DNA of 39,321 bases, from NCBI GenBank assembly GCA_018263395.1, contig JAANXF010000020.1, forward strand, positions 7,114 to 46,434. Reading direction: 5' to 3'. How positions within the stretch are numbered: the first letter of the stretch is position 1; every line of letters starts with the position of its first letter. Positions 9,127 to 19,430 of this stretch are shown piece by piece. Below the pieces are notes generated by a model. It was not told the origin of the DNA and ran no database searches. It saw only the letters and a program-made list of their open reading frames with translations. Both the position numbers and the translations under genes were made by a program. This stretch comes from Methanonatronarchaeales archaeon. GTDB taxonomy: Archaea > Halobacteriota > Methanonatronarchaeia > JAANXF01.

Positions 9127-10692
9127 TTATTCCTCTCGATCAGTCCCCATCGCCAGGATGCGGTTCACCGCTGTGACGAGCGCCTCTACGCTGGCTATGA
9201 CGATGTCCTCGGACGCGGAGCCGGCCGCGGCCTGGTCGCCCTCCGGGTTCTCCACCTCGACCAGCACCTCGGCCACGGCGTCGCTTCCGCCCGTGATGGC
9301 CTCCAGTCGGTAGCTGGTTAGCGTGATCTCGGGGAAGCCGTTCATGATTGACTGCACCGCCTTTATCGCGGCGTCCACGGGCCCGACTCCCGTCGCGGAG
9401 GCGACGAGCTCATCTCCCTCCACCACGGCCTTCACGGAGGCGGTGGGGGCTATCCGGTTCCCGGTCATGACGGCGAGGTCCACGAGCTCCAGGACCTTCT
9501 CCTCCTCCGGGAGGCCGCCCATGACGGCTCCAGCGATGGCGTAGAGGTCCGCCCCGGTGACGCGCTTACCTTTGTCCCCGAGGTCCTTCACGCGCTCCGT
9601 GATTTCCGAGACCTGTTCGTCAGTGGGTTCGAGGCCCGCCCTGCCGAGCAGCTCCTCCACGGCGTGCCTGCCGACGTGCTTCCCGAGCACGAGGCGGCGC
9701 CTGTGCCCCACCATCTCCGGGGTCATCACGCCGGGCTCGAAGGTCTGGCTCTCCTCGATGACGCCGTGGGAGTGTATGCCGGACTCGTGCGAGAAGACGT
9801 TGTCACCCACGACGGGCATGTTCACCGGAACCTGCACACCGGTGAGGCGCTCCACGAGGCGCGAGGTCTCGTAGAGCTCCTCGGTCTCGATGGAGTGGTC
9901 GACGTCCATCAGGGCCCCCAGGACCATGGCCACCGAGGCCAGGTCGGCGTTTCCGGCGCGCTCCCCTATGCCGTTCACCGCGACCTGGACCTGCTGCGCC
10001 CCGGCTGAGACGCTGGTCACCGAGTTTGCGACCGCGAGGTTGAAGTCGTTGTGGCAGTGGACGTCCAGCGGCAGGTCCGTGGCGCTCCTCACGCTCGACA
10101 CTATACGGTGCATGAGGGCGGGCGTCGCTATCCCGACTGTGTCGGGTACGTTGAAGGTGTCGGCCCCGGCCTCCTCTGCTGCCTCCACGATCTCCACGAG
10201 GAAGTCCTCGTCGGTGCGCGTGGCGTCCATCGCCGAGAAGAGGCAGGTGAGCCCGGCGTCCTTCACGCGTTCGATTCCGGCCACGGCTGCGTCCATGACC
10301 TCCTCCCGACTCATTTTGAGCGCGTGCTCCATCTGGACGTCGCTGGTGGATATGAAGACGTGGACAAGGTCGACGTCGGCGTCGATTGCAGCGTCTATGT
10401 CACGGTCGACGCACCTCGCGAGTGCACAGACCTCTGCCCCCAGTCCGAGCTCGGCGACGCGGGCCACGGAATCCATCTCGCCCTTCGATGACGAGGGAAA
10501 GCCGGCCTCCACGACGTCCACGCCCAGGGAGTCGAGCTGCCGGGCTATCTCGACCTTTTCGTCGATAGTGAGGGAGACGCCCGGTGTCTGCTCGCCGTCC
10601 CTCAGAGTGGTGTCGAAGAAACGGACCTTCTCAGGAGCTCGGGCCTCCTCTTCGGGTAGGAACATCCCGTCACCATTCGTGGGGGGGGACAA
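9127..10692 (-). CDS. leuA: 2-isopropylmalate synthase (or (R)-citramalate synthase; substrate not resolved)
   Basis: [49 protein letters not shown] and a C-terminal regulatory domain. Confidence 0.85.
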   Translation of the reverse strand: MSPPTNGDGMFLPEEEARAPEKVRFFDTTLRDGEQTPGVSLTIDEKVEIARQLDSLGVDVVEAGFPSSSKGEMDSVARVAELGLGAEVCALARCVDRDIDAAIDADVDLVHVFISTSDVQMEHALKMSREEVMDAAVAGIERVKDAGLTCLFSAMDATRTDEDFLVEIVEAAEEAGADTFNVPDTVGIATPALMHRIVSSVRSATDLPLDVHCHNDFNLAVANSVTSVSAGAQQVQVAVNGIGERAGNADLASVAMVLGALMDVDHSIETEELYETSRLVERLTGVQVPVNMPVVGDNVFSHESGIHSHGVIEESQTFEPGVMTPEMVGHRRRLVLGKHVGRHAVEELLGRAGLEPTDEQVSEITERVKDLGDKGKRVTGADLYAIAGAVMGGLPEEEKVLELVDLAVMTGNRIAPTASVKAVVEGDELVASATGVGPVDAAIKAVQSIMNGFPEITLTSYRLEAITGGSDAVAEVLVEVENPEGDQAAAGSASEDIVIASVEALVTAVNRILAMGTDREE

Positions 10693-10705
10693 TCCGTTTT
10701 CCGGT

Positions 10706-10918
10706 TCAGCCGATGCCGAGTTTGTCCTCGGCGAGCTCCACGTCGGACCTCTTCAAAGTCTTTCTTCCAGCGTGCTTCGCAAGCTTTCCTCCCTCTATTC
10801 CGAGGTCCCTCGTGACCCTCTCGAGTACCTTCACGGCCTCGTCCACGGCGTCGTCGCTCACCCGCGGGTTGTTCTCCTTTAACAGCCTCTTGACGGGGGC
10901 GTTGGGGATGACGGACAT
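10706..10918 (-). CDS. archaeal histone
   Basis: Histone fold: [60 protein letters not shown]. Confidence 0.93.
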   Translation of the reverse strand: MSVIPNAPVKRLLKENNPRVSDDAVDEAVKVLERVTRDLGIEGGKLAKHAGRKTLKRSDVELAEDKLGIG

Positions 10919-11394
10919 TTCCAGCCTCTCCGAGGGAGTGATTCGCTCTTCCCATAAAGCTTCCGAACGAGGGTAACGGGGCGGGGAGCGCCCCCCGGGG
11001 CGTTCTGTTGGCCTCCACGGAGCGCGAACTCCTCCGAGAACTAGCTAAAGCGAAACTCCCGTAGAACGGGTGTGCCGGTTGCGGCGGCTGTGACCCTTCC
11101 CTCGCGGCGTCCGGTCTCCTAAGCGACGGGTTTCCCGCGTGGAGACTGATCCCTGTCGCCGCGGCCGCGGCCCGCATCGGGCCGCTGTACCCGTCGACGA
11201 TTGTGGCCCTCGCGGGCGTCACCGCTCACCCGTGGGTCGTTCTCCCTCGGGATTCTTTTCACAGGAGCTTTCGGAACGATGGGCATATTTTCTCCTCCGG
11301 CCCCTTATTTGCCTCAGAAATAAAAACGTTTCATGTCTGTAGCTTTGGGGGCCGAGCGAGCGAAAGGAACCCGAACCTACCAGTTTTACGCCCG

Positions 11395-13277
11395 TCAGCG
11401 CCTGAGCTTAGTCGGAATGTGGTCGTAGGCCTTCAGCACGTCGCTCCTCGTGACGATGCCCACCAGGCAGCCCTCCTCGTCGACTATCGGAATCCTGCCG
11501 ATGTCGTTGTTTTCCATCCTGTCCACGATGGAGAGAAGGTGCGTCCCCGGATTCGCAACGACCGGGTCCCTCGTCCCTATCAACTCTACGGGCGTGTCTA
11601 TCTTCACCTGCCCATCGCTTGGAAAGACCTCATCGAAGGACCTGCCCCTTATGGCCCGTGGGAGGTCGGAGAGCGAGAGGATGGCTACGGGGCTCCCCTC
11701 CGGGTCCACCACCGGCAACCCGTTTGTGCCCGGTCTTCCTGAAGACCTCTAAGGCGTCACCTAGGGTGGTTCCCTCCGGAAGTCTGTCCACATCCCTGGT
11801 CATCACGTCCTTCGCAACCAGGTCCTCTAGGCTGCCTATACGGCGCTCCTGGATGGTTATGCCCTTGTCCCTGAGTTCCTCGGTGTAAATGGTTCCCCGG
11901 TCCAGCAGGTGGTTGGAGCCTTCGCTCCCCAGCACGCATACGACCAGAACAGGCAAAATAATGCTGTACTGCCCCGTCAGCTCGAAGATCATAAGGGTGG
12001 CCGTTAGGGGGGCGCTGGCGGCGGCCGCGAAGACCCCCGCTATCCCGACGAGCGCGTAGGCACCCGCCGGAGCGGTTCCCGGCACCAGCGCGTGCACGGC
12101 GACTCCGAAGGCTCCGCCAGCCATCGCCCCGATGTAGAGCGAGGGCGAGAATATTCCGCCGGAGCTCCCGCTGCCCACGGTCATAGAGAAGCCGACTACC
12201 TTCATTATCGCCAGAATAACCATGATGGCGATGGCCAGCTCACCCGAGATGCTCGACCTGACGGTATCGTAACCGACTCCCATCAGCCAGGTTGTGGAGG
12301 TGTGGCCACTTTCGCCAGTTATGTAGGAGGTCGCCAGGATGGTACCGCCCAGGAGGGCGCCACCTATCGCGGGCTTGGTGAACCCGGGAACGTCGAGCCT
12401 TTCGAAAAAGTGTTCCATCCCGTAGAGGACCTTGACCACCAGTACGCCGACGATGGCGACCACGACCCCGAGGACCATGTAGAGGGGAAGCTCCACGATT
12501 GGAGTGACCATCTGGTACTGCACGGGCACCAGAAAGTCCCTGATACCTAGGTTCGGTGTCAGCTGCAGCAGGGACCTCGCCACGGCGGTGGCCATTACCG
12601 CGCTCAGCACCACGGAGATAACGTGGCGCAGGTAGTACTCCGCCAGCAGTACCTCAAGGGCGAACATCACCCCCGATAGGGGTGCGTTGAACGTGCCCGC
12701 GATCCCCCCCGGCTGCACCGGCGGCCACCAGCGTCCTGGCGTGCTTGGAGTCTATGAATCTGCTGAAGTAGGAACCCGCAGTGCTGCCTATCTGGACGAT
12801 TGGGCCCTCGCGGCCCAGGGACCCTCCACTCGCGATCGCTATGCTCGACGCGACCGTCTTGTAGAGCGCTATAAGGGGGTTTATCCTCCCGCCTCGGATC
12901 AGCATAGATTCCAGGACCCTGGGCACGCCGTGCCCCTTAACCTCCGGCGTGGTAAAGTGGATTATCCCTCCCACGACGAGGCCCCCCACAGCCGGTATCG
13001 CGATGTACCGCAGGTCTCCGAAGGCCCCCAGCAGGTCGAACAGGTTGCTGAACGGGGTTAGCGTGAACTCGACGTTACCCGGGTTCAGGTTGTCTCCGAA
13101 GAAAACCTCCTGAAAAATCCATATGGTCGCCCTGAACCAGACCGCGCCGAGCCCGGCTATGATTCCCACGACTATCGCTATAAGGCTGAGCTCGAGCTCC
13201 TCCCTGCGCGATGTTGTCCTTGACCAGCTCTCGTCATCCTGAGCTCGGCCGGTATCTGATGGCTCTGCTGCTCTCAA
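11395..13277 (-). pseudogene. ClC-family chloride channel/transporter with C-terminal CBS pair, split by two apparent +1 frameshifts
   Basis: GGSLGREGPIVQIG, FNAPLSGVMFALE, GSGSSGGIFSPSLYIGAMAGGAFG, then the CBS segment VVDPEGSPVAILSLSDLPRAI...GIVTRSDVLKAYD, spread over three frames. The breaks are at a C7 run (12704-12710) and near 11730. Confidence 0.85.
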
Positions 13278-13677
13278 CGGCTATCTCCTGCTGTGGGAAG
13301 CATCTGCCGGATCCGGGCCGGTTGTACTGGATGGCCCTCCTTCGTATTCTCACCTACGGAAATAACGTTTTTCTACCGGGGCATTCTAATCAGACCGTAG
13401 AGGGATTGAAATTATCTCGGCTTTGTTGCGATCCTTCCCAAAAATACTTAACTACTTAAACCCAGAAAGGTTTCTGGGATGGGAAGATGGGAAATTCGAA
13501 GAAACCAAAGGTGTCTTCCCCATACAGAAAATTCCCGTTTTTCGAAAGAACCAAACTAAGAACTCGTTTCGAAAAGGACTGAGAGGATAAACCCCAGGCA
13601 TCCTCCTCGCCTGACCTGAGGGACCGTACCCGCGATCCCCGTGGTTTTTGAAACGGCCTCTAAAAATAAAAAAAAAC

Positions 13678-14647
13678 GGCTATATTGCAACCCTTTGTTT
13701 GTAAGGCTTGGTGGCGTGGTACAGCAGGTTTAGGAGGGTGCGTAAGGAGGCTGTTTCTAGGTTGTGTAGTGTGCATTTGATTATTTGTTCTTTGTACTGG
13801 TTGAACCATTTGTGGGAGTAGACTCCTGCGCCGTAGTTGTTCTTTAAGCAAAAGTTGACGGTTTCGTTCATGTTTCTCTGGTTGTACTCCTCTTCATTGA
13901 TTTGTTCGTTAAGTTTTTCCTGTTTTTCGGTGAATTCTCTGTAAAGTATTACGGGGTCGATGTCGTTGTTCAGGCAGAGGTCTCTTAGGTCTTGGTCGTC
14001 GAATCCTTTGTCTCCCAGTAGTTGTTCGATGAGTTCGAGGTTTCGTTTGATGAGGGAGGGAGCGATTTTGGTGTCGTGTTTCCTGGTTGTGGTTAGGTAT
14101 ATGTCTAGGATTGCGAGGGTTTCGGGGTCGACGAGTAAAGTGTTTTTGAGGCTGCTGATTTTTAGCCCGGTTCTCTGTGTATAGTGGCGGGAGGCGTGGC
14201 TTCGGTCGAACCCTGTGGAGTCTATGGCTACGGTTCCGCTTGTGTCCAGCTTCTTCAGAGTCATAGCCAGGATGGCTCTCCAGACCTGGGTAGCTATCTT
14301 GTTGAAGACTCTGCAAAGGGTTGAAGGATCGGGTACACGATTCAGGCCGATGTTTTTTCTGACACGGATCCATTCGACCAGTTTTTCAACAATTTCTTCG
14401 TAACCGGCATCTTCCTTTATTTTTAGACAGATACAGACGGCGTGTTGACGTAAAGTGTAGTCTTTTCTGGAGTATTTTGAGGAATACTTCGGCAACACGC
14501 GGCTCGCTAACTGGTGCAGATCGTTTGACAATTTCGAAAACTCTGTCTCCGGCAACTCTTCAATACTGAATTCAACCAAGTCCATCCCCTCCAGGAGATT
14601 AAGCCATCTATAGGTTTAGGCAATAATTAAAGGGTCGCAATAAGGCC
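13678..14647 (-). mobile_element. IS5-family insertion sequence, 970 bp, with TIRs and candidate 8-bp target duplication
   Basis: TIRs GGCTATATTGCAACCCTTTG / GGCCTTATTGCGACCCTTTA; flanking direct repeat AAAAAAAC at 13670-13677 and 14648-14655. Confidence 0.85.
13680..14585 (-). CDS. IS5-family DDE transposase
   Basis: AIDSTGFDRSHASRHYTQRTG, LLGDKGFDDQDLR, YREF...RNMNETVNFCLKNNYGAGV; the stop codon lies inside the TIR. Confidence 0.9.
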   Translation of the reverse strand: MDLVEFSIEELPETEFSKLSNDLHQLASRVLPKYSSKYSRKDYTLRQHAVCICLKIKEDAGYEEIVEKLVEWIRVRKNIGLNRVPDPSTLCRVFNKIATQVWRAILAMTLKKLDTSGTVAIDSTGFDRSHASRHYTQRTGLKISSLKNTLLVDPETLAILDIYLTTTRKHDTKIAPSLIKRNLELIEQLLGDKGFDDQDLRDLCLNNDIDPVILYREFTEKQEKLNEQINEEEYNQRNMNETVNFCLKNNYGAGVYSHKWFNQYKEQIIKCTLHNLETASLRTLLNLLYHATKPYKQRVAI

Positions 14648-14940
14648 AAAAAAACAAAACAACTTATATAAAACCAATCCTCAAAGGGGTTGCAACAAAG
14701 CTGTTATTACCAAACCCCAATAAGGTGGTGGATGCCATCAGCGGCTGAAGCGGGCTCGTCATTGGTGGCGGGGGCAGGGCTTGGAGCAGCTTCACCCGGA
14801 ACCGGGTCGATTTTGTCTCCCTCCCTCTGCAGGACACCCGCCGGTTTCCCGTGCGCCACTGAACGACGGCCTCACTCCGAACGGTCCGAAGGGCGGTTTG
14901 CCCGGCCCGGCGCCCCGGGGGTCCCGTCCATACGTCGGGG

Positions 14941-15990
14941 GTGGTCGAGGTAGCTTCGAAGAGGGTCCTCGTACCGGTTTCGGAGTCTCCGAGCCTCAGG
15001 AACACGGTCGCGTACGTGGTCCAGAGGGCGGTCGAGGGCTTCCAGGACGGCGGAAGACCCACCGAGGTCCACTTCGTGTACCCGGTCTCCCAGCGGGTGA
15101 CCTTCGGAGAGGAGTCCGCCGAGTCCATCGCTGCAGGCGAACTCCTGGACATCGTCTCCGTCTGGGCCGAGGAGGACGTGGGTGAGAACGCCGACGCAGT
15201 CGAAGTCAAGACCTCACTCATTCGCTCGCGGGATTACCTTTTCAGCCACAGGGACTACGCGAACGCACTGGAGGTTTACGCCCGCTCGAACGATATCGGG
15301 CTGGTGGTGTTCGATCCGGAGTATTACCCCGCAGGAACGACTCCGCTGCTTCCCACGCTCGAGGCGGAGGTCAGGCGCGCAGGCGTGGAGGTAGAGGAGG
15401 CACCGGTCCAGCGCGAGCGCCGGGGCCCGGTCCTGGTCCGCAGGGGTAACGTGGGGCAGTTCCTGGCCCTCTTCGGGCTCTCTTTCCTCTTCTACGTGTT
15501 ACTGTCGGGGTCCGTGGAACCCACCGGGGTCGTCACAGGCGCCATAACTGGCGCAGTCGTGGCCGTCTCCCTCTGGCGCGTGTCGCTGACCGCGCCGATA
15601 CACCCGGTCCGGACGGCTAGGCGGCTCTGGCGAATGCTTTTTTACGTCCCCTACCTCCTCTGGGAAATCTTCAAGGCCAACCTCGAGATTGCGTACATCG
15701 TTCTTCACCCGGACCTGCCCATCGACCCGCAGGTCGTAGATTTCGACGCCGCGGTGTGGTCCCCACTGGCGGCCACCGCCCTGGCCAACAGCATCACGCT
15801 TACCCCGGGAACCCTCACGGTGGACATAACGCCGCAACACTTTACCATCCACACCCTCACCCGTAAAGCCCGGACGGGCCTCATGGCCGGGGGTCTCGAG
15901 CGCGGAGTCCGTTTCGTCTTTTACGGCCTGGCTGCCTCCCGTACTGCCAGCCCGGCGGAACGGTTGGAGCAGCGGGGTGAGGATTCGTGA
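14941..15990 (+). CDS. mrpE: Mrp antiporter subunit E with N-terminal universal-stress-like domain
   Basis: N-terminal SKRVLVPVSESPSLRNTVAYVV; C-terminal MrpE: YVPYLLWEIFKANLEIAYIVL...LANSITLTPGTLTVDI. Confidence 0.85.
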   Translation: MVEVASKRVLVPVSESPSLRNTVAYVVQRAVEGFQDGGRPTEVHFVYPVSQRVTFGEESAESIAAGELLDIVSVWAEEDVGENADAVEVKTSLIRSRDYLFSHRDYANALEVYARSNDIGLVVFDPEYYPAGTTPLLPTLEAEVRRAGVEVEEAPVQRERRGPVLVRRGNVGQFLALFGLSFLFYVLLSGSVEPTGVVTGAITGAVVAVSLWRVSLTAPIHPVRTARRLWRMLFYVPYLLWEIFKANLEIAYIVLHPDLPIDPQVVDFDAAVWSPLAATALANSITLTPGTLTVDITPQHFTIHTLTRKARTGLMAGGLERGVRFVFYGLAASRTASPAERLEQRGEDS

Positions 15991-16262
15991 CGCTCGCAGC
16001 GGACATCCTGATAGCTGCTGCGGCCCCGTTCCTAATCGCGTCCTTTGTCGCCTTCTACCGCGTTTTCAAGGGGCCCACGATGCCGGACAGGGTTATCGGG
16101 TTCAACGTCGTCGGCTCCAACGTGGTCGTCCTCATTGCGCTTCTGGCCGGGGCCTTCGATGAACCGGGGGCCCTGGACATAGCCATCGTGTACGCGCTTC
16201 TGAATTTTCTGCTGAGCATAGCGATATCGAAGTTCACGGTCGAACGGGGAGGCGTGCTCTGA
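15987..16262 (+). CDS. mrpF: Mrp antiporter subunit F
   Basis: FYRVFKGPTMPDRVIGFNVV...DIAIVYALLNFLLSIAISKF. Confidence 0.88.
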   Translation: MTLAADILIAAAAPFLIASFVAFYRVFKGPTMPDRVIGFNVVGSNVVVLIALLAGAFDEPGALDIAIVYALLNFLLSIAISKFTVERGGVL

Positions 16263-16573
16263 TGGCACTGCGCGAAATCGCGGTGCTCCTGTTCGCCACG
16301 GGTGGCTCGTTCTTCGCACTCTCCGCCGCGGTGGGGCTGGTGCGGCTCCCGGACCTCTATACCCGGGCCCACAGCGCCTCGAAGGGCGATACTTTAGGCG
16401 GGTTGCTCACGCTTACCGCTGTGGCGATAGCCTTCGGCGGTGGACTGTCGACGTTCAAAACGTTTCTCCTCATAGTTTTCATGTTCCTCACAAACCCCAC
16501 CGCCGTCCACGCCATCGTTCGGGCGGCCCACGACCAGGGCATCGAGCCCTGGACCGCGGAGGAGGAACCATGA
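16262..16573 (+). CDS. mrpG: Mrp antiporter subunit G
   Basis: GLVRLPDLYTRAHSASKGDTLGGLL...FLTNPTAVHAIVRAAH. Confidence 0.9.
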   Translation: MALREIAVLLFATGGSFFALSAAVGLVRLPDLYTRAHSASKGDTLGGLLTLTAVAIAFGGGLSTFKTFLLIVFMFLTNPTAVHAIVRAAHDQGIEPWTAEEEP

Positions 16574-17106
16574 CCGTGGGTCTCGACTACGCACTCCTCG
16601 CCTTCGTCCTGGTATCCGCAGTTGTAACGGCGCTGTTGAGGGATATCCTGGGATCGATCATAGCCTTCGGTGCTTACAGTCTGGGCATGGCCGTGGTGTG
16701 GGTCTTCCTGAGGGCCCCCGACGTCGGCCTCACGGAGGCCGCAGTCGGCGCAGGGGTGATGACGGTCCTGCTGCTCTTGACCATCACCAAGACTGTTAGA
16801 CCACCCGGAGAGGCCAACGTCGGACGGATCGACGTCCCGTCGGCCGTGGTGGCGCTCCTCCTCGTCGCGGCCCTCTCGACCACGCTCGTGGCGCTGCCGC
16901 CCGTCGGAACGGGGGACTCCCCTCCGGCGAATGACGGGGTGACGAGATACTACATCGAGAACAGCCACGAGGAGACCGGTGTAAAGAACATCGTTACGGC
17001 GGTTCTCGCGGCCTACCGGGGATTCGACACGATGGGGGAGGCGGTTGTCGTATTCTCGGCCGGTGTCGGCATACTCCTGGTGCTCGGGAGGGAGGCGTTC
17101 GGATGA
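16570..17106 (+). CDS. DUF4040 domain/Mrp-associated membrane subunit
   Basis: FLRAPDVGLTEAAVGAGVMTVLLLLTI, plus overlap with neighbouring subunits. Confidence 0.75.
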   Translation: MTVGLDYALLAFVLVSAVVTALLRDILGSIIAFGAYSLGMAVVWVFLRAPDVGLTEAAVGAGVMTVLLLLTITKTVRPPGEANVGRIDVPSAVVALLLVAALSTTLVALPPVGTGDSPPANDGVTRYYIENSHEETGVKNIVTAVLAAYRGFDTMGEAVVVFSAGVGILLVLGREAFG

Positions 17107-17570
17107 GTGTCGAAAACGAGGGGGAGGTCGAAGCCGGTTTTCGCTCCCCCTACGTCGAGAGCCCGGTAATAATGGCGACTGTACGTGTCCTGTCGCCCTT
17201 CGTGTTCACGTTCGGCCTGTACGTGATGTTCCACGGTGCGGACTCGCCGGGCGGAGGGTTCCAGGGGGGCGTCATCGTGGGAACGGTGATTCTCCTGCTC
17301 GGCATAGCCTTCGGCATCGAGACCACGCGCAACTGGATGGGGCCGGAGGTGCCCGTCGCACTCGTCAGCGTCGGCGTCCTGGCGTTCCTGCTGGCCGGGA
17401 TGGGCTCGGTCCTCCTCGGCGGTGCTTTCCTCGAGTATAGCGCGTACGGCGCACACCACGCCAGCAGGTACGGAATCGAGTTCGTTGAGCTGTCAATCGG
17501 CTTCATCGTCTCCGGGGTGGTGGCGGGCCTGTTCTTCGTCATCGACTCCGGGCAGAGGGAGGGTGCCTGA
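17103..17570 (+). CDS. mrpB: Mrp antiporter subunit B
   Basis: FGLYVMFHGADSPGGGFQGGVIVGTVILLLGIAFG. Confidence 0.88.
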   Translation: MSVENEGEVEAGFRSPYVESPVIMATVRVLSPFVFTFGLYVMFHGADSPGGGFQGGVIVGTVILLLGIAFGIETTRNWMGPEVPVALVSVGVLAFLLAGMGSVLLGGAFLEYSAYGAHHASRYGIEFVELSIGFIVSGVVAGLFFVIDSGQREGA

Positions 17571-17923
17571 TGGACCTCTTGGTTTCGCGCTTCCACTACC
17601 TCGTTGCCTTCTTCCTGATGGGGGTGGGGACTTTCGTGATGATAGGCGACAGGAACCTCGTGAAAAAGGTGATAGGGTTGAACGTCTTCCAGACGGGAAT
17701 CTTTCTCTTCTTCATAGTGTCCGGTTACGTCGAGGGGGCGAGCCCGCCGCTGCTCACCGCACCTTCGCCCTACGTCAGCCCGGTTCCACACGTCCTGATC
17801 CTCACCGCCATAGTCGTCGGTGTGAGCCTGACGGCCGTCTCGCTGGGCCTCATCGTTCGGATATACAGGGTGTACGGTACCCTGGACGAGGCCCTCATAA
17901 GGGAGGTCCGCGGCGATGAGTGA
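17570..17923 (+). CDS. mrpC: Mrp antiporter subunit C
   Basis: NuoK-like: VGTFVMIGDRNLVKKVIGLNVFQTGIFLFFI...PVPHVLILTAIVVGVSLTAVSLGL. Confidence 0.88.
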   Translation: MDLLVSRFHYLVAFFLMGVGTFVMIGDRNLVKKVIGLNVFQTGIFLFFIVSGYVEGASPPLLTAPSPYVSPVPHVLILTAIVVGVSLTAVSLGLIVRIYRVYGTLDEALIREVRGDE

Positions 17924-19430
17924 CCTCCCGCCGATGCTGGTGGCGCTCCCGATACTGGGGGCAGTGGCTACGATGCTCGTCGGGCTGGTCAGGTCGGAGA
18001 CGGGGTGGCCGGTGGCCGTTCTGACGTCCGTCCTGCAGGTAGGTGCCGCCGGCGTGCTCGCCCGGGGAGCCCTCCGGCACGGCCCCGTCAGGTACGCAGT
18101 AGGCGGATTCGCTGCACCCTACGGGATAGAACTCGTGGTCGACGGGCTTTCCGCCACCATGGCGCTACTCGTCGCCTCAGTGGCCCTGGGCGTCCTGGCG
18201 TACGCGCGGAAGGCGGGGCCACGCTCAAACCCGTTCTACGCTACCTACCTCCTGCTGGTCGGCGGCCTGACGGGAATCAGCGTGACAGGAGACGTGTTCA
18301 ACATGTACGTCTTCCTCGAGATCTCCGGCCTGGCGACGTACGCACTCGTGGCGAGCGGCGATCGCGGCGAGTCCGCCCTCGCCGCACTGAAGTACCTCCT
18401 CGTAGGCACCTTCGGTGCGTCCCTGTTCCTGCTGGGGATCGGTTACGCCTACGTCGCCACGGGAACGCTCAACATGGCCGACCTCTCGGCCCAGCTCGCC
18501 GAGGCCGGCCACACCACGCCCCTCGTCGTGGCCGCTTTCTCCCTGATGGTCGTCGGTCTCTTCGTCAAGGTCGCGGTCTTTCCCCTCCACGCGTGGCAGC
18601 CGACCGCCTACGCGGGGGCACCCGACACTGTCAGCGGCCTCATCTCGGCCCTGGTGTCAACGGTCGCCGCTTACGCGCTCATCAGGATAGTGTTCACCGT
18701 CTTCACCGTGGACTTCCTCCACGCAAACCCCTCCGCCTGGAGGGTCTTGGTCGCAGGCTCCGTCGCGAGCATCGTTACCGGGAGCCTCTTGGCAGTTTCC
18801 CAGAGCGAGATAAAGCGGATGCTCGCGTACTCGTCGGTCTCGCAGTTCGGGCTGATCGTGGGTGCGGTAGCGGTCGCCAACGTGACGGCGCTCACCGGTG
18901 CCGCGATACACCTCGTGGGTCACGCCGTGATGAAGGGGGGACTCTTCCTGACCACGGGAACCGTTGCCGGGGAGACGGGCGCCCGCACCGTGGACGATTA
19001 CGGCGGCCTCGCGAAACGATTCCCGGCGGGTTCGGGGGTCTTCGGAATTCTCGCCTTCGCCCTGGTGGGCGTCCCGCCGGCGGTCGGGTTCGTCGGCAAG
19101 CTCTACATCGTGCTGGGCGCCATCGAGGCAGGGGCCTGGCTGCTGGCGTCCGTCATCGTGGGGAGCACATTGCTGACGCTAGCGTACGTCGCCAGGCTCG
19201 TGGAGAGGATGTTTTTCTGGGAACCGGAGGGAGAGGGTCGGGGTGACGGAGGGGACGGGGCGAAGTCCGCTTCGGTGCTCGATGAGGCGACCGGGGGAGA
19301 GCCGGGGGGGGCGTCCCGCGGGATGAAGGCCGCGGTCCTGGCCGCGGCCGTCGTCGCGGTGGTCCTCGGTGCAGCCGCCTTCGGGTACGGACAGCTGATC
19401 GAACCAACGATACTGCGGCTCGTATCATGA
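17916..19430 (+). CDS. mrpD: Mrp antiporter subunit D (NuoN/L-type)
   Basis: TGDVFNMYVFLEISGLATYALVA, KVAVFPLHAWQPTAYAGAPDTVSGLIS, SQSEIKRMLAYSSVSQFG. Confidence 0.9.
   Translation: MSDLPPMLVALPILGAVATMLVGLVRSETGWPVAVLTSVLQVGAAGVLARGALRHGPVRYAVGGFAAPYGIELVVDGLSATMALLVASVALGVLAYARKAGPRSNPFYATYLLLVGGLTGISVTGDVFNMYVFLEISGLATYALVASGDRGESALAALKYLLVGTFGASLFLLGIGYAYVATGTLNMADLSAQLAEAGHTTPLVVAAFSLMVVGLFVKVAVFPLHAWQPTAYAGAPDTVSGLISALVSTVAAYALIRIVFTVFTVDFLHANPSAWRVLVAGSVASIVTGSLLAVSQSEIKRMLAYSSVSQFGLIVGAVAVANVTALTGAAIHLVGHAVMKGGLFLTTGTVAGETGARTVDDYGGLAKRFPAGSGVFGILAFALVGVPPAVGFVGKLYIVLGAIEAGAWLLASVIVGSTLLTLAYVARLVERMFFWEPEGEGRGDGGDGAKSASVLDEATGGEPGGASRGMKAAVLAAAVVAVVLGAAAFGYGQLIEPTILRLVS

Larger units (their letters stand above)
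13419..14702. repeat. outer pair of TIR-like sequences enclosing the IS (nested element remnant)
   Basis: ggctttgttgcgatccttcc at 13419-13438 and agctttgttgcaaccccttt (reverse complement, reading from 14702), both resembling the inner TIRs. Confidence 0.5.

Noticed and set aside
10602-11222. 206-aa minus-strand ORF overlapping histone and leuA 5' end
   Set aside because: Reads through the histone gene in another frame; Arg-rich and non-acidic, unlike other proteins here. Better explained as noncoding structured sequence plus a shadow ORF.
13440-13680. Short ORF MGNSKKPKVSSPYRKFPFFERTKLRTRFEKD in the outer element
   Set aside because: Only 31 aa and lower-GC; could be a remnant, but there is too little to assign a family.
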